From Poa pratensis (Eukaryota; Streptophyta; Magnoliopsida; Poales; Poaceae): a DNA stretch of 64,000 nucleotides. Positions 10,727-22,925 of this stretch are shown piece after piece. How positions within the stretch are numbered: the stretch's first letter is position 1; every line of letters starts with the position of its first letter. The stretch spans positions 65,753,626 to 65,817,625 of the forward strand of contig CAMZMU010000040.1 in the NCBI GenBank assembly GCA_947311845.1, read 5' to 3'. The notes below the pieces were generated by a model, which was not told the DNA's origin, made no database searches, and saw only the letters and a list, made by a program, of their open reading frames with translations. The position numbers were made by a program, and so were the translations under genes.

Positions 10727-12901
10727 CATGGGAGTGGGGCTGAAATGGTGAGTGTAAACCGGTTGCAGGGCCGGCATGCCCGCCCCGCACAGTTGAAGGA
10801 CTTTTTCGGAACGCCATCGAAGAGGGCGATACCTTTGGTTATATTTGACCTGCTTTGTAAAAGGGCTTTCTCATCACGTTGTATCGATAGGCAATTGGGA
10901 TTTACTTATAAAGTGGGGGTGAAAACCTTATTTCTAGAAGGTGATTCGCTTGTGATCAACACTAGTTTCGTCTTCTTCTGGTCTTCTAGGTTTCAATTTT
11001 ACCAGCAAAATATCTTTTATACACCGTTGAATGTTTATTATGGAAGTCATGTTCGATTAAAAGTTTTAATGATATAATTTTTATAAGAAATGAGGGTTTT
11101 TTTCTCGAAAAGGGGAATATCGCTCTTGCATATCCCTCATTTATTGCAAAGTTCATAGTAGCCATCCACCCTTATTGAAAATAGCCCGAACGATCCTATC
11201 AATTGAGTGCACCCATCATGTTTTATTAGTTAAATTAGTGGTTCAATTAAGTTGAAACATGAAAGGACGACATGCATTAGAGGCCATCAGAGGAGGGCGA
11301 CGAGGAGGGGAACCCGGCGAGGTGTCTCACGGTGTGGGCTTGCTCTGTAGCAAGGAGTCGGGAATTGGCTTCGGCAACTACTTTCTATGCCGTGGCCCGC
11401 TCAAACAGCTTGATGCCCTCCTTGAACGCGTTCTTGCGGCGGATGCACCTATCCAGAAAACTCGGGAAAGCACAAAGTTGGGTAGGGATGGAGGCGTGGG
11501 TGGGTCACCTCATAGGAGAATAAATTTCTCAAGCGGCGACGGTCTCACTAGCAGGCAGCAGTGGTTGCGACAGTCATCACAACGGGGAGAGATATGTGAT
11601 GTTTGGTCAGGTCAGGAGCAATGATTGGGGAGAGAACTGGGCCGTCATTGATTCGGGGCAAGGCGGACCCCCCCTCCACGACGTCACACATATAACAAGT
11701 GGTTTTTATACACCGTCGCGAGCGTTGCTTTGACAAATCTAGAAATACGGACAAGATCTGGTGGTTTGCTCGACCTAGAATTGGGAAAGCGGAGAGGTTG
11801 CAGGTAAATATATTCTTTGTGGGGCCCATGGTCGATAACGATAGGAGAATACTCAAACTAGTGCATCTCGTCACTCAACCGCCATCGGACGGAGGAGAGC
11901 TCATCGTAGGGAGAGCTTAGCCATGGCACATTTCCTTCTGGAATTATTGAAATTTATATGCTACACTTGATCTAATTAACATTCGAAGTAATCGTTAAGT
12001 GCAATGAAGTCATCCAATCAGGGACGAAGAAAGTACTCAGATTTCACTGATATCTTTTCCATCGGAAAGTAGTAGAACATGCATAAGAAGTCTCAGAAAC
12101 CTCAATGATTACTTTACATACGACATTGTTATACTTTCAAGTCTAGCACATGACTACTTTGAAATACAAGCATAGTAGTTTTGGAAGTTTGTAAGAAAGT
12201 TTGTTCAAACCTATCAACGTGGGATATCTCGATGCGAGTAACGCAACAGCGAAAACCGCTCGTAGTTTGGACGTTCGGTTCAAAAGATATTTCATTTTAC
12301 CGCTTCTTAAGATAAATGAAAAATTCTGCTATTGTATCGCTTCTCATAGTTATCCTCAGTTATTTTCGAGTGGCCACAAATAGCGAGGAGAGAGGCACTC
12401 GCAGTTTTTTTAGGGCAGAGACTAGAGAGACACTCGTAGTTTTTTTCTTTTTAGGGAAAAGACACTCGCAGTTGGACGGGCCGGCGTGTGGTGAGAAACG
12501 AGAGCCAGGAACAGACAGGTATTGGTCGGCCCTTTCAAGAATTTTCGCGCTCTCGTGGCATTCCTTGTATCTTGGACCGTATCGCACATATGGGTCAGAC
12601 CCATATGGTTTTAGCCAATGTGGCCTTCCAAGCCCAATTCGAAAACTGGCCGGCCAGACAAATTATTCCGTTCCCATAAAAATAAGACAAATTATTCCGT
12701 TGGACCTAGACCGAGGTCCGGTGGTCCAAAATTAGCGTAGAGGTACGATTTCCTTTCCGCTAAAAAAAAAGATACGTTTTCCTTACAAAAACATTGCTCA
12801 TTTGAAGGTACCACAACACATTTGTAGAGCTACGTTTTCCTGATTCTCCTCCGAGAATTATGTTTCAATAGCAGCTACATTACCATTAGGCATGCATAGT
12901 A
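10727..12901. other. Intergenic sequence, no gene recognised
   Basis: Several short frames exist but none resembles a known protein. Near 12380-12470 the phrase ACACTCGCAGTTTTTTT recurs three times. At 12656-12701 a 17-bp direct repeat (AGACAAATTATTCCGTT) flanks 12 bases, CCCATAAAAATA. Confidence 0.35.
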
Positions 12902-13208
12902 CTCACTCTGTTCCAAAATATTTAACACAAATTGATCTACATAAGGATGTATTTATACATGTTTAGTGGGTAGATACATATTTCCTCCGCTACACAATAT
13001 AAGATGTTTTATATGTTCCACATATTTCTAGATTCAGACCAAAAGAGTGAACATATACATCAAAACATGTCTAGATACATGTGTACATATGTTGATGTGA
13101 AAAAAGGGTAAAAACATCTTATATTGTGGAACAGGGAGTACATAATTAAACAAATAGTCAAGTATTTTGAAACGGATAGAGTCAAGTATTTTGAAACAAC
13201 GGCGAGAG
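12902..13208. mobile_element. Stowaway MITE carrying a second Stowaway
   Basis: Outer ends CTCACTCTGTTCCAAAATA and TATTTTGAAACAACGGCGAG are inverted and flanked by TA. Near the right end a second TATTTTGAAAC-type stretch is present, so the right arm is partly duplicated. Confidence 0.65.
12981..13138. mobile_element. Nested Stowaway MITE
   Basis: CTCCGCTACACAATATAAGA is mirrored by TCTTATATTGTGGAACAGGG, with TA on both flanks. It lies inside the Stowaway at 12902-13208. Confidence 0.65.
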
Positions 13209-13210
13209 TA

Positions 13211-14415
13211 CGACAAAACAATTTAAGTACAAGAGGTACTACCGCGATTTGTAATAAGTATCACAGTTTTAAGTTAATTCTAGTTTAAAACTGAAATATG
13301 TATTATTTTTTTTGTATCAGAGGGTAATAAAAAATGCAAAACCATTGGTTCACAGTTACTACTACAGTAGTCAGTAAAGTACATTCTGATCGATCTACTT
13401 GAGAGAACATTCCGAGTTTGCACATCACATGCGTGCACTGACGTGAATTATTGCTCGTGAAGAAGAGATCACGTCGGGATGCATCACGCAGTCACGGATG
13501 CATGCATGTTGATCGGGCCAGCAGCGCAGTTCTTATTGATGTACTTCTTCGTCTTCAGGCCACCGGCCAGGTAAACGATACAAATGTTGCCAAATGTTTG
13601 AACGTTCAAACTGGGGTCGCGAGCTCATTAGCTGCCTAGATCATTCTGGTCAATTGTAGGCATACCACTGCATTTCATTCACCATCAGAAGTCCCGGAAG
13701 ACCAGAGGATGTCGAGTTCGAGATTAGCGAATGATGGAGTAGGCGTGTTGGATGGGATGAAATCGATGCTTGACAACCGGTTATGTGAATATGGTTTTGT
13801 TTGCATGCCGGTGTCTTTGTAAAAACGTATGCGTGGCGACCGTGATTGTTGAACGACAACACTGTACTTAGAAACAGGGGTGGCATCACACTGACACTTA
13901 GTGTTTTGGTGAAGTTTTTCAAGTACCAATTCTCGAGTTCTAGGTGAAAAAAGTGTTCATCTGACCGGAAATCTGTATCCGCTCATAAGTCTATATGCAA
14001 GATCTTCTCGCAATGATGGCTTCCTGACCCTCACTAAAGACATTGTTTGTGGACGTTAAGCTTTTTCAGCGTGAAAACTCATAATGTTACCTTTTGGTTT
14101 TAACAGGGGAGTGACGTCTTGACACCAAGGAGCATATGCTCGGTTTAAAAATATGTTTTAAACACATTTTGAAATGTCAAAAAGATTTGACAAAAAAAAC
14201 TGTGTGTAAATCTCAGAATTCTATGTGCTCACAACTTGTTTCGTGATAGATAATTTTTTTGTATCATGTGGCTTTTTTACACACGGTACAAAAAACACAT
14301 AAATGTCGAGATGTCCGTGCAATTTTTTATCTGTATTTTTGAACATTTTAAAATGTTTTCCGGTGGCACGAGCGTATGCTTTGCTCGCCAAAGTGAATTC
14401 CAAGTATAACTCCGT
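13211..14415. other. Upstream region of the GPI-anchored protein gene, no separate gene seen
   Basis: AT-rich low-copy sequence. No convincing coding frame or repeat boundary is seen. Confidence 0.35.
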
Positions 14416-14431
14416 GCCTATCCGCTTCTTT

Positions 14432-15440
14432 TTTTTTTTGAAGGGATCTTCATTGCGAATTCAAACCAGAATACAAACCAGAGGAAAAGTACAGGAATTC
14501 GCAAAAGAACAAGGCCACAACACCCAGCACAACAGCGAGGCCGAAAACCACAGACCAAACACTGAACCACCTAAGAACCTGATGCCGATCCTCGACGCCG
14601 ACGAACTGTCGAAGAAGAAGGTCGCAGGCCACCACCAGCCCCGGGAAGAAGACGCCCCTCTCATGTCGAAGGCCGCAGGAGCCGCCCGCCGCAAGCACCG
14701 GGACTGAAGCACGCTGAAAGAGCACGGCCAGGCCGCCTCCACCCCGCTTCCACCCATCATCCACCAAACCCTGCGCTGGGGTCGAACAAAGCCCGCCGGA
14801 GCCACCACCGAAGATCCGCCCAGACCGCACCTACTCCCCTCGCCACCACGGCCGGCCGGAGAAGGGAAGAACAAGACGGAGACGACGGCGAAGGACTCCG
14901 AGAACCCGAAGAAACCACTCCTATACAAGCAGAGGAGGCAGCCGACGCGCAGCACCAGCTCCTCTCTGCAGCACCCCCAGCACCCCCAAGGCGAGGCCAG
15001 GAGAAGCCAGACCCAGGCGAAGAAGGGGGCGAGGGACCAAAACTCACGAAGGCAGCCACCACCTCCGCCACGGTGTCCACCTTCCGAGCACAAAACCTCA
15101 CCGGATCCACCGATCCGAGAGGAAACCACACCTGGAGCACGCCGGCGAAGCTCCGCGGAACGGCGCCGAGGTGGGGAACGGACTCCAGCACACCAACTCC
15201 GCACCGCCGCCACCAACCCCACCCACGCAGCGCCGGCCAGAAACCCACCCCTAACCCTACTATCTACAGGCCTAAGGCACAGATCGGAGGTCCCTCCACT
15301 CCCCACCGCCACACGGGCGGCCGGAGAGGGAGGAGACCGCCGATCCGGCCGTCGGCGGGGAGCAGAAGCTGGTCGCCCTCCTTTTCGCCTTATCCGCTCG
15401 GGGAGAGAGAAAAGGGGGGGGGGGCACTTCGTCTTGTCAC
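14432..15440 (-). mobile_element. GC-rich poly(A) retroposon, copy 1
   Basis: A poly(T) run at 14432-14440 (the poly(A) tail on the minus strand) starts the insert. It is flanked by the 16-bp duplication GCCTATCCGCTTCTTT at 14416-14431 and 15441-15456. Tail plus long target duplication indicates LINE-type target-primed insertion. The body is GC-rich, contains the motif GGCCGGCCGTGGTGGCG, and has no reverse transcriptase. A long minus-strand frame (14461-15312) looks like compositional openness, not a protein. Copies 2 and 3 at 19.3-20.3 kb and 20.7-21.4 kb share internal blocks and the tail end GATCC..TTCAAAA. The insertion lies about 115 bp upstream of the GPI-protein ATG. Confidence 0.75.
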
Positions 15441-15556
15441 GCCTATCCGCTTCTTTCGCACACTAGTCACTGTCTCTGTCTACACAGAAAGAGCACTATA
15501 CCGTACAGCTCACACCCGCTGCCGGAGCACCTAGGCACGGCCGGACTGGGCAAACA

Positions 15557-18500
15557 ATGCGTCGCCTCAGCTGCACCATCATCCTCCTACTCTCCGCCAC
15601 CCGCCTCCTCCTGCACGCCGCCGTGGCATCGCCGACACTGCCTGACCCGGCATCGCTGGAGCCGTCGATGCTCTTCCCGTCGACCGGTGCATCCCAGGCG
15701 CAGCCCGCCGCAGCGTCCACCATCCCGGCATTCCCGGAGCAATCCGAGGCCGCCGCCGCCACCTCCGTATGCCAGCTCACCCCCTCTCCCCCGCTCCTCC
15801 CGGCCGTCCTCGCCTCCTGCAACGCTGGCGGCGCGCTCCCGCCGCGGCTGCGGTGCTGCCCCGCGCTGGCCGCCTGGCTCTACGCCGCGTACGCGCCCAC
15901 CGCGCTGGGAAGCGGGGGGCTTTCGGAACGTCCCGCTGCGGCGGCGGACGTGGCAGACCTGCCGCTGCTGCCGGACGACGCGGAGGAGTGCGCGGGCGCC
16001 GCGGAGCGCGCGCTAAGGTCGGCGGGGGCGACGCTGCCGCAGCCGCAGGTGGGAGCAACGGGACTACGTGCGACGTGCCGTTCTGCTACTGCGGGGTGAG
16101 GCTGAGGCGGCCGGTCTGCCCGGTGCCGGCGGGCAGGGCTGCGAGGAGACTGGAGAGGGACTGCGCGCGGCCGGGTCTCGCCGGCTGCTCCCGGTGCCTC
16201 CGGGCGCTGAACCTGGTAAGCTTTCGTAATCATAAATCTTGGGTTCAGAACTCTGGATGCTTCCATTCGTACGCTTTGCAATACTACCAACATCTTTTGA
16301 TGGAAACTTAGTGAGGTTGTGCGCTTTGATGAGAGTTAATCAAGTAATCATGCTTCTTTTTCGTTGAGAACAAAGAACTCAAGGCCTTTCCGATCGGTTA
16401 GCAGGATTTTAAAAAACGTAGAAATAGAAAAAACATGATTAGGATTACAATGCCATGTCGAATATTACAGGAATCAAAAACCCTATTGCACGGCATGAAA
16501 AGTACATGAGTATGAATAGCTGTATGTGACAGTTGTCATTGGAACCAAGGAATTTTTCATTAGATTTGTCCTAGGGAAGTATTTCTATGGAATTGCATGA
16601 AAAATAACTTATATAAGAAAAAGTTCTATGGTTCCAATACTACAAGAAACAAGACAAATAAACTATAGAATTTTCTTCTAAGAAATAGGATCCTCTTAAC
16701 TTTCCGAAAATAGTCTTTGGCTCCCGAGCACCAGTAATCCTGATAGTTTAAAAAACTATTTACGAGTTTTAAAAACAATTGAAAAAATCACGGATGTAAC
16801 CAATGATCAACTTTCTATGAAATTTCTTTAAATCAAGGGTGGCCCAGACCTTTTTTTTATCGTTTTGGATATGAGGGACATTGTAGTATTGCAGTAGCTT
16901 ATTTATATTCTTGAGCATGAACATGCCAATTGATTAACGAAGTAGTTTTGACTCTTCGACGTCTTGGTATGTAGTATCTAAATTTAGTAGGCAGTTCAGA
17001 TGACACCGTAGTGAAATTATCTTTTAGAAATCTTATCTGTCCTACCACATTGTATTTACTCGATATGAGGAAACAATACCAAGATGGGTTCTACTCCCTC
17101 CATATCAAATTATAAGACTTTGTACCTACTTTCCAAACACATGTATCTAGATATATTTTAGTGCAAGGTTAGAAAGTAGGTACAAAGTCTTATATTTTAA
17201 TACGGAGGGAGTATCTGTTAGCAAACACCTAAATGGAAACTGGGGAAATTGAGTTGATAACTTATCCTAGAATATCGAATATGTGGGAATCAGAACAGAC
17301 AAACAGGCGGTCCCAGTTTTTTCCCACCGAGGGTCCAGAGTATTCACCGATAGCCTACAAAAAACCTTGGAAAATGTTGGAACCCAGCACGTCATCTCTG
17401 TCATAGAACTAGAACAGTAGGAGTTCATAGTAAGTCGCAGTCACTGGCATGTACTGCATGTCTGAAGATTCACATTTGGCTGGGAAGATCACATCAGTGA
17501 ATGGCAACAAGAATATATGTACACAGTACACACTCCAGTATAACGATTTTGTAGTGATAAACCGTGTTTGTTGGTTCTACTGACTGATCCTTTAAGATGA
17601 GATTTCAGTGAGTGCTCCGGGCTGAATGGGTAGGGCCTGGAGGAGCATGATTTGGTTCAGAACACCATGCCTCCACTCCACCACTCCCTTTTCCACTTTC
17701 ACTTTGGGTTCAGGACTCGATGCTCACGCTGCTTCCTCTCGTCTCATCTTTTTCATCAACCTAAAAAGGATCACAAGCAAGCTACCGCTTCCCCTACCAT
17801 ACCGCGCGCCGAAGCCAAATCATTTGCTTTCCGACCGTGACTCTGCCTCCTTCCATGAACGGATTATAATTCTCGAGAGAGCTTGAGCCATTGAGCCGAC
17901 ACAGTGAAAGAAATACATACAGACAGACAGACATCGGGGTAAAGGACCCCCCCGTTTGGGACAGAGATCTAGGATGCGTCACATGAGGGTTCGCAGAATT
18001 CCTAGAGATGCGCTAGCACCGTGAGCTCGTGTCGCATGGGCCAGCTGGTGTGAGAGCGAGGGTTTTGTCCCTTCGTCTCAACTGGAATCTCTCATCGTGT
18101 TCACCAGATCAGCAAAATGTGGTAGCGTGACCCTACTACTAATCGACCTCGACAGTTCTCTGTACAACGGTGAGCTTTTGAGTTTGCTGCTTTGTCCAGG
18201 CCATGTGGAGAGTTTAAGAAACAGTGACTGACATGTGCCTAGGGTCGATAACACAGTTTCTTTCGAAATTTGTTTATTTTTCTGTCTTTCTCACATGCGT
18301 TGGATTGATTAAGATGTTCCATTTTGTTTCCTGAAACCTAACCGTAACTCTCAATTGTGTCATGGCATGGATTGCAGCTGAACGTCAGTGGAGAGAAGAA
18401 CGCCACGTCGGCCAAGGCCAAGCACGGCGGCAGGCCACGCGAGCGCGACTGCCAGCTCATGGGGCTGACATGGCTGCTGCAGCGGAACGCCACGCGACAC

Positions 18501-18713
18501 CGGTCGGCCGCTACTGCAGTCATCCGAGCCATCATGGCGGCCGATGAGGCGGGCACTACCGGCGCACCCGCCACGTGCTCGCTACCGCTCGACGATATGC
18601 CGCTCGCCGTCGCGTCGTCAGAGATCAATGGCGCCGCCGCTGCGCCTGCCGTCGGGCGTGGAGTTCACGCCCTGCTAGGCGCAACGGCCATCATCTTGTC
18701 CCTGTGCCTCTGA
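15557..18713 (+). pseudogene. GPI-anchored protein gene (At4g28100-like), frameshifted as sequenced
   Basis: There are two exons, 15557-16215 and 18378-18713, joined by a GT-AG intron. Exon 1 starts MRRLSCTIILLLSATRLLL, a secretory signal. It is followed by a Pro/Ser-rich stretch with TIPAFPEQSE, then a Cys-rich region (RCCPALAAWLYAAY, LPLLPDDAEECAGAAERAL, CDVPFCYCGVRL, GCSRCLRAL). Exon 2 has [34 protein letters not shown] and a hydrophobic tail ending [13 protein letters not shown], which fits a GPI-anchor signal. This order matches the uncharacterised Arabidopsis GPI-anchored protein At4g28100, a cell-surface protein of unknown role. Near 16047-16053 the frame shifts: GTGGGAGC needs one more base to join LPQPQ to NGTTCDVPF. 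With it, the coding length is a multiple of three and the intron is phase 0, giving about 331 residues. Either a real lesion or a base missed in a G run. Confidence 0.8.
17094..17211. mobile_element. Stowaway MITE in the intron of the GPI-protein gene
   Basis: CTCCCTCCATATCAAATTAT is mirrored by TATTTTAATACGGAGGGAG, with TA flanks. Length 118 bp. Confidence 0.8.
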
Positions 18714-19298
18714 GTACCATCCTGTCGTTGCAGCAAGGTTATGGCTTGTTGATTATTTGTTTGTTGGTAGTTTGCAACTATGATGTTAATTAGATCTTAT
18801 AGGTCTTTGAACTTTTGATGTTAGTGTTTCTTCAAGGCCTAGAGACTAGAGAGTGGACCTCATTACTGTAATTATATGCAACCCTGGTCAGTGCTAATCA
18901 AGGTGAAGCAACTGCATCACCAAGTAAAGTAAACTGCATTTGTGCAAAGGTATGTCTGGGCGGTTTAGGATCAGGAAAGTATATCACAACAAGGTCCACC
19001 TAAAACTCTGTATACATGACCACTTGCTACCATTTGTGATAATTCGAAGCTGCCCACAAAGCAACCAATGTCAAACGGTTAGAGACCAAATGCCCTAAAA
19101 CAGGCCGGTCTACAGAAGAAATTTAGAGGCCGCTGCACAATAACATTTTTGGCCTCCAAATATAGAGCTATCCAGGAAATTATATTTGCCGCCCGCTGCG
19201 TGCGCTATCGCGGCTCCGCTCACCCCCTCGCTGTTCAGGGCCTGGCCCATTTTGTCCTCCTCGGTACATTGCTTTCCGTCTAGCGTGACGCACAGCTC
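18714..19298 (+). other. 3' flank of the GPI-protein gene
   Basis: The first few hundred bases, T-rich with AATTAGATC and TGTAATTATATG, are plausible 3' UTR. Nothing else is recognised. Confidence 0.35.
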
Positions 19299-20305
19299 TT
19301 TTTTTTCCCGGTTTTCTTTTTTTTGAAAGAGAGGAGTACAAACCTGCGAACAATCAACAAAAACAAAGAGAAAGTACAGACGCAAGTTCATACAGAAGGA
19401 GCTCGACAGAGAGCACTACAGCAGAGAAAAACTGCTGAACCACCGAAGATCTTCGACGCCGACGAACACCGGAGACGAAGAAAACAAACCTCAGACCACC
19501 TGGAAGAGGGATGACCTTCAACATTGAAGAGGACCGCATCAGCCACTCGCCGCAAGCAGCGAGATTTAGTCGATGAAGAAACACGGCCAAGCCGCCCCCG
19601 CGACCAGCTCCAGCATCAACCGCCGTCGCCGGGACGGCCCAGCCATGCCAGAAGCACCACCAACGCGCCAAACTCCCCAGCACCCGAGTCGAGCACCAAG
19701 CCTCTCTGCTCCAGAAATTCAGCACCCGCAGACTCCACCCCACACCACCACGGCCGGCCGGAGAAGTTGCGAAGAGGCTGAAAACCAGAACAATCCCCAG
19801 ATGCACGAGCGCCGCCACAACCGCTCCACCCCCCGCCACCACGGCCGGCCAGAGGAGCCCGAGACGAGCACAAGTAGCAGAAGCTCCAGAACCACCCCTA
19901 GGAACTCCACAGTGAGGTCGGAGCTCACCGCACCGCCGCGGAGCCGGAGCCAGGGGACCAAGCTCAACGCCGAAGTCATCACCTCCGCCGCCACGACCTC
20001 GGCCAGAGCACCAAAACCTGCCAGATCCGTAGATCGGCAGGAACCCAACACCAGACGCCCATCGACGCCGCCCCAGAGGACCTCGCCGAGATGGAGGAAG
20101 GACGTCTGCACCATTATTCCACCGCGACCCCGCCGCCACCATCTCGACAGCGTCGCCAGAAACCCCTACCTTACTATTTACAAGCCTCGGGCACGGATCC
20201 GGGGCCTCCCCACTCTCCCGCCACCACAGCGGCGGCCGGAGAGGGAGGAGACCACCGAATCGGCCGTCGGCGGCGAGGTGGACGCGAGGAACCTCCCTTT
20301 CGCCT
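19299..20305 (-). mobile_element. GC-rich poly(A) retroposon, copy 2
   Basis: It begins at poly(T) tracts (19299-19306 and 19317-19324) and shares blocks with copy 1: GAACCACC, then CGACGCCGACGAAC, and CACCACGGCCGGCCGGAGAAG-like motifs at about 19745 and 19840. It ends near GGAACCTCCCTTTCGCC. The minus strand is the sense strand. Target duplication is not clear, so the boundaries are approximate. No reverse transcriptase is encoded. Confidence 0.6.
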
Positions 20306-20332
20306 CTCTCTAACAGTGACGAGGAGGGGAAA

Positions 20333-20704
20333 GTGGAGACTGTGCTGGTTTCGGGATCAAAATGCATCTTTTATGCCATGGGTATTAGCCACAACTCGTA
20401 TTCCTTCAGTAATTCTACCCTTTCTTCATTCTTGGACCTCGCTTCTGAATATTTTGACTCTTCCAGGATGTGTCTCACGAACCTTTTCAATACGGTCTGG
20501 ATTGATAGCTCCAAGTGGTTTTTATCTCTGATCCTATTTGGGGTTGGTCCAAGCATGTCTAAATCGAAAAAATCATGTCATCTCTCTAATTTTTGTCGGG
20601 AAAATACCACGATAGTCGGTGCCATGTTTTTCTTCGCCAACGTATATTCCATGTTGGGTTATAATTCTCCCCAACTTGTGTTGATTAACGCTATGTTTGA
20701 GTAA
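20333..20704 (+). other. Unassigned open frame of 123 codons
   Basis: A frame from METVLVSGSK to NAMFE is open between two retroposon copies. It resembles no family I know and has no clear gene context. It is probably a chance frame; listed because no other feature covers the interval. Confidence 0.15.
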
Positions 20705-20736
20705 TTTATGATTCCTAGGCTAATGTAAATCGATCT

Positions 20737-21394
20737 ACGGATCTCTGGAGTTCTTGCTCCCCCCGAGCGGGTGGCGTGGCGAAACCGGCGGCCGCTCTCT
20801 GTGGGTTTGTTTCCCTACTCTCCGTCGTCGTCAGGGCTTCGGTGGCTCTGGGAGGGTGAGGTGGTTCTTCCGGGTGAGTTCCTCTGTCTCTTTCTCTGTC
20901 TGGCCGAGGTGGCAAAGGGGGAAGGTGGTGGAGGTGCTTGTTCCGTTTTTGGTTGCCGTGGTGGTGGTGGTGGCTCTCGGTGTCGTCCTTGCTCCGGCCG
21001 GCCGTGGCGGCGAGGGGAGTGGGCGTCCAGAGAGCGGTTTCGTTGGGCGGCTGGCCCGGCCGATGCGGAGCTGGCGGGAAGATTAGTGGATCGTGGAGGC
21101 AAGCGCTACGGCTGAGTTCGTTCAGCGTCTTGGGTGTCCGTCGCGGCGCGGCGGCCGGTTCTGCAGCCTGCTACTTTCGTGGAGGTGCTTGCTCTCCCGG
21201 GGATGGTGGTATGGCAGCTCCGGCGGAGGCTAGGCTTCTGGGGTTTGGGATGGATTCGGCTCTGCTTCCTCTTGTTGTTCGGGTTGTTGGGTGCAAGTTC
21301 TTCTGGATCTTTTGTAATTTTGGTTTCCTCTGATCCTGGATGTAATTTGTGCTTTGCTTCCTAATATAAGTGCCGGATCCTGTTCAAAAAAAAA
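20737..21394 (+). mobile_element. GC-rich poly(A) retroposon, copy 3 (shorter)
   Basis: It ends CCGGATCCTGTTCAAAAAAA at 21394 and is flanked by an imperfect 12-bp duplication, GTAAATCGATCT (20725-20736) and GTAAATTGACTT (21395-21406). The interior has the family motif CTCCGGCCGGCCGTGGCGGC (about 20993-21012). Plus-strand sense, opposite to copies 1 and 2. Confidence 0.6.
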
Positions 21395-21406
21395 GTAAAT
21401 TGACTT

Positions 21407-22135
21407 GTATTTGGTTATCTTGTGTGACATTCGCATAGGTCGATTTTCAGGATTCGGTACTGGCCTCAGGCATTAATCGGATAAAACTTGTAGGATTCAT
21501 CCATGTGACATGTGATGAGAGTGGCGAGAGCATCACCGACACAAAGCAAGCTTCCTCTCTTATATCTTTGCCCCAGCGAGACACGTAGACCCATTAGCTT
21601 AAGGCCGTGTCACGGGGAACCTTTAGTTGTCACGCCATCATAACAGAAGCCATGTTGGCGCAACATCGATACGAGAGGCATGTTGGCACGACATGGTTGA
21701 CATCGCCTATCCTAAGATTCACCCTCTTTGTTATCACACTCGTTGACCATCACATAGTTAGTATTTTCATGCCTCTAATTTGTTAATTACTTAAGCGTCA
21801 TCAGTTTATCTAGTTGTTGATGAGTTCTTTCAATTTTCTGCTTTGTCTTCTTGTTTGTTGTTTAGTTTCTCTTCGGTCCTCTCTTTTTCGTGCCTCGACA
21901 GAAAATAGCATGAGTAGACTATTTTCCAAATTGTGGCTTGGGTGTGAACGCGACCGGAGACCATGGAAATTCAAGATGTGGTAAGAGGAAAAGATTAACC
22001 ACAACTTTATAGATTATATTTATACCTGAAAATATTTCTAAGCTAGGCCCTACGGTGTATTGCATCGAAAACTTATTCATACGATATGGTTTAAGATGAA
22101 ATACATTAAGAAGGCCCTTAAATGTGAACCTTGCA
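21407..22135. other. Intergenic sequence, nothing recognised
   Basis: No coding frame, repeat end or RNA gene is supported. Confidence 0.35.
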
Positions 22136-22455
22136 ATAATCGCATTTTTTTGCCAAATCTGCCCTCTGGCCGAATGTACTACCAGATTTGGCCCATGTGC
22201 GAAACTATTTGCAAACATAACTCTCGAGGTCGACGCCAAAGAGAATGTAGCCGAACTTGTGTAGTCGGTGCCGAGATCCTTATGCCGACCTCTATTCGGC
22301 GCTGGATTCAGTTGGCGCCGACTTGCACAAATTCGGCCCCATCCTATTTGATGTCAACATTGTGGGCCAGATCTAGCAATAGTTTCGCCTAAGGGCCAGA
22401 TTGATATTAGTTTTGACCAGATGACTGATTTGGCAAAAAAATACGCAATTATCTT
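22136..22455. mobile_element. Possible non-autonomous DNA transposon with TTTTTTTGCCAAATC ends
   Basis: The left end ATAATCGCATTTTTTTGCCA is mirrored by the right end GATTTGGCAAAAAAATACGC. The interior carries the phrase TTCGGCGCTGGATTC, also found in a related remnant at 23.7-24.0 kb. Target duplication is not resolved. Confidence 0.45.
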
Positions 22456-22543
22456 GATCAAACATAATCTCTGGATGAGCAACCAGTAAAGTCCAAACGA
22501 TTGCCCGAAAGAAAACGTTTAGCGAGGAACATCACATCCATGA

Positions 22544-22925
22544 GACGGGCGTCGTAGCCCAATGGCTGGGCACAGCAGTGGCTGGCCAGCCCGCCCGAGG
22601 TCGACTCCCGCTGGAGTGATTTTCGGGTCTCACTGTGCTACACTGTTCACTAGGAATACTGTAGCAACACTGTTCATTAGGAGCAGTGCAATAGATTTCG
22701 CAGGTGCCTCTCGACGTCCACGTGCCACAGGCGATGTCGACGTGCCCGTCGGTCCCGGAGCGCTGGTCTTCGGATAAGTCTCTCAGGACGTATTAGGGAT
22801 ATAGGCTGTAGGTCTTGTTTAGACATATAGGTGGGGTGTGCGTGTGTGGTGTGTGTGTGGTGTGCGTCCCTGTATGTCCGATCCGATACTACAACCTGTA
22901 TTCTCAGGAGAGGACTATCAAAAAA
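22544..22925 (+). mobile_element. tRNA-derived SINE with GT-rich 3' region
   Basis: The head has pol III A-box-like TAGCCCAATGG and B-box-like GAGGTCGACTCCC. A GTGTGTGGTGTG-rich segment and ATCAAAAAAA tail follow. It is flanked by the 16-bp duplication AACATCACATCCATGA, at 22528-22543 and 22926-22941. Confidence 0.8.

Noticed and set aside
14461..15312. 283-codon minus-strand frame
   Set aside because: It lies wholly within the GC-rich retroposon, has biased low-information composition and no domain. High GC leaves several frames open.
15769..16311. Plus-strand frame overlapping exon 1 of the GPI-protein gene
   Set aside because: Only its latter half is the true reading frame, reached after the frameshift. 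The first half is a shadow of the gene.
19354..20367. 337-codon minus-strand frame
   Set aside because: Same reason: it covers retroposon copy 2 and its repeated GGCCGGCC motifs.
22553..22625. tRNA-like sequence with A and B boxes
   Set aside because: It is the head of a SINE with a target duplication and poly(A) tail, not a functional tRNA gene.
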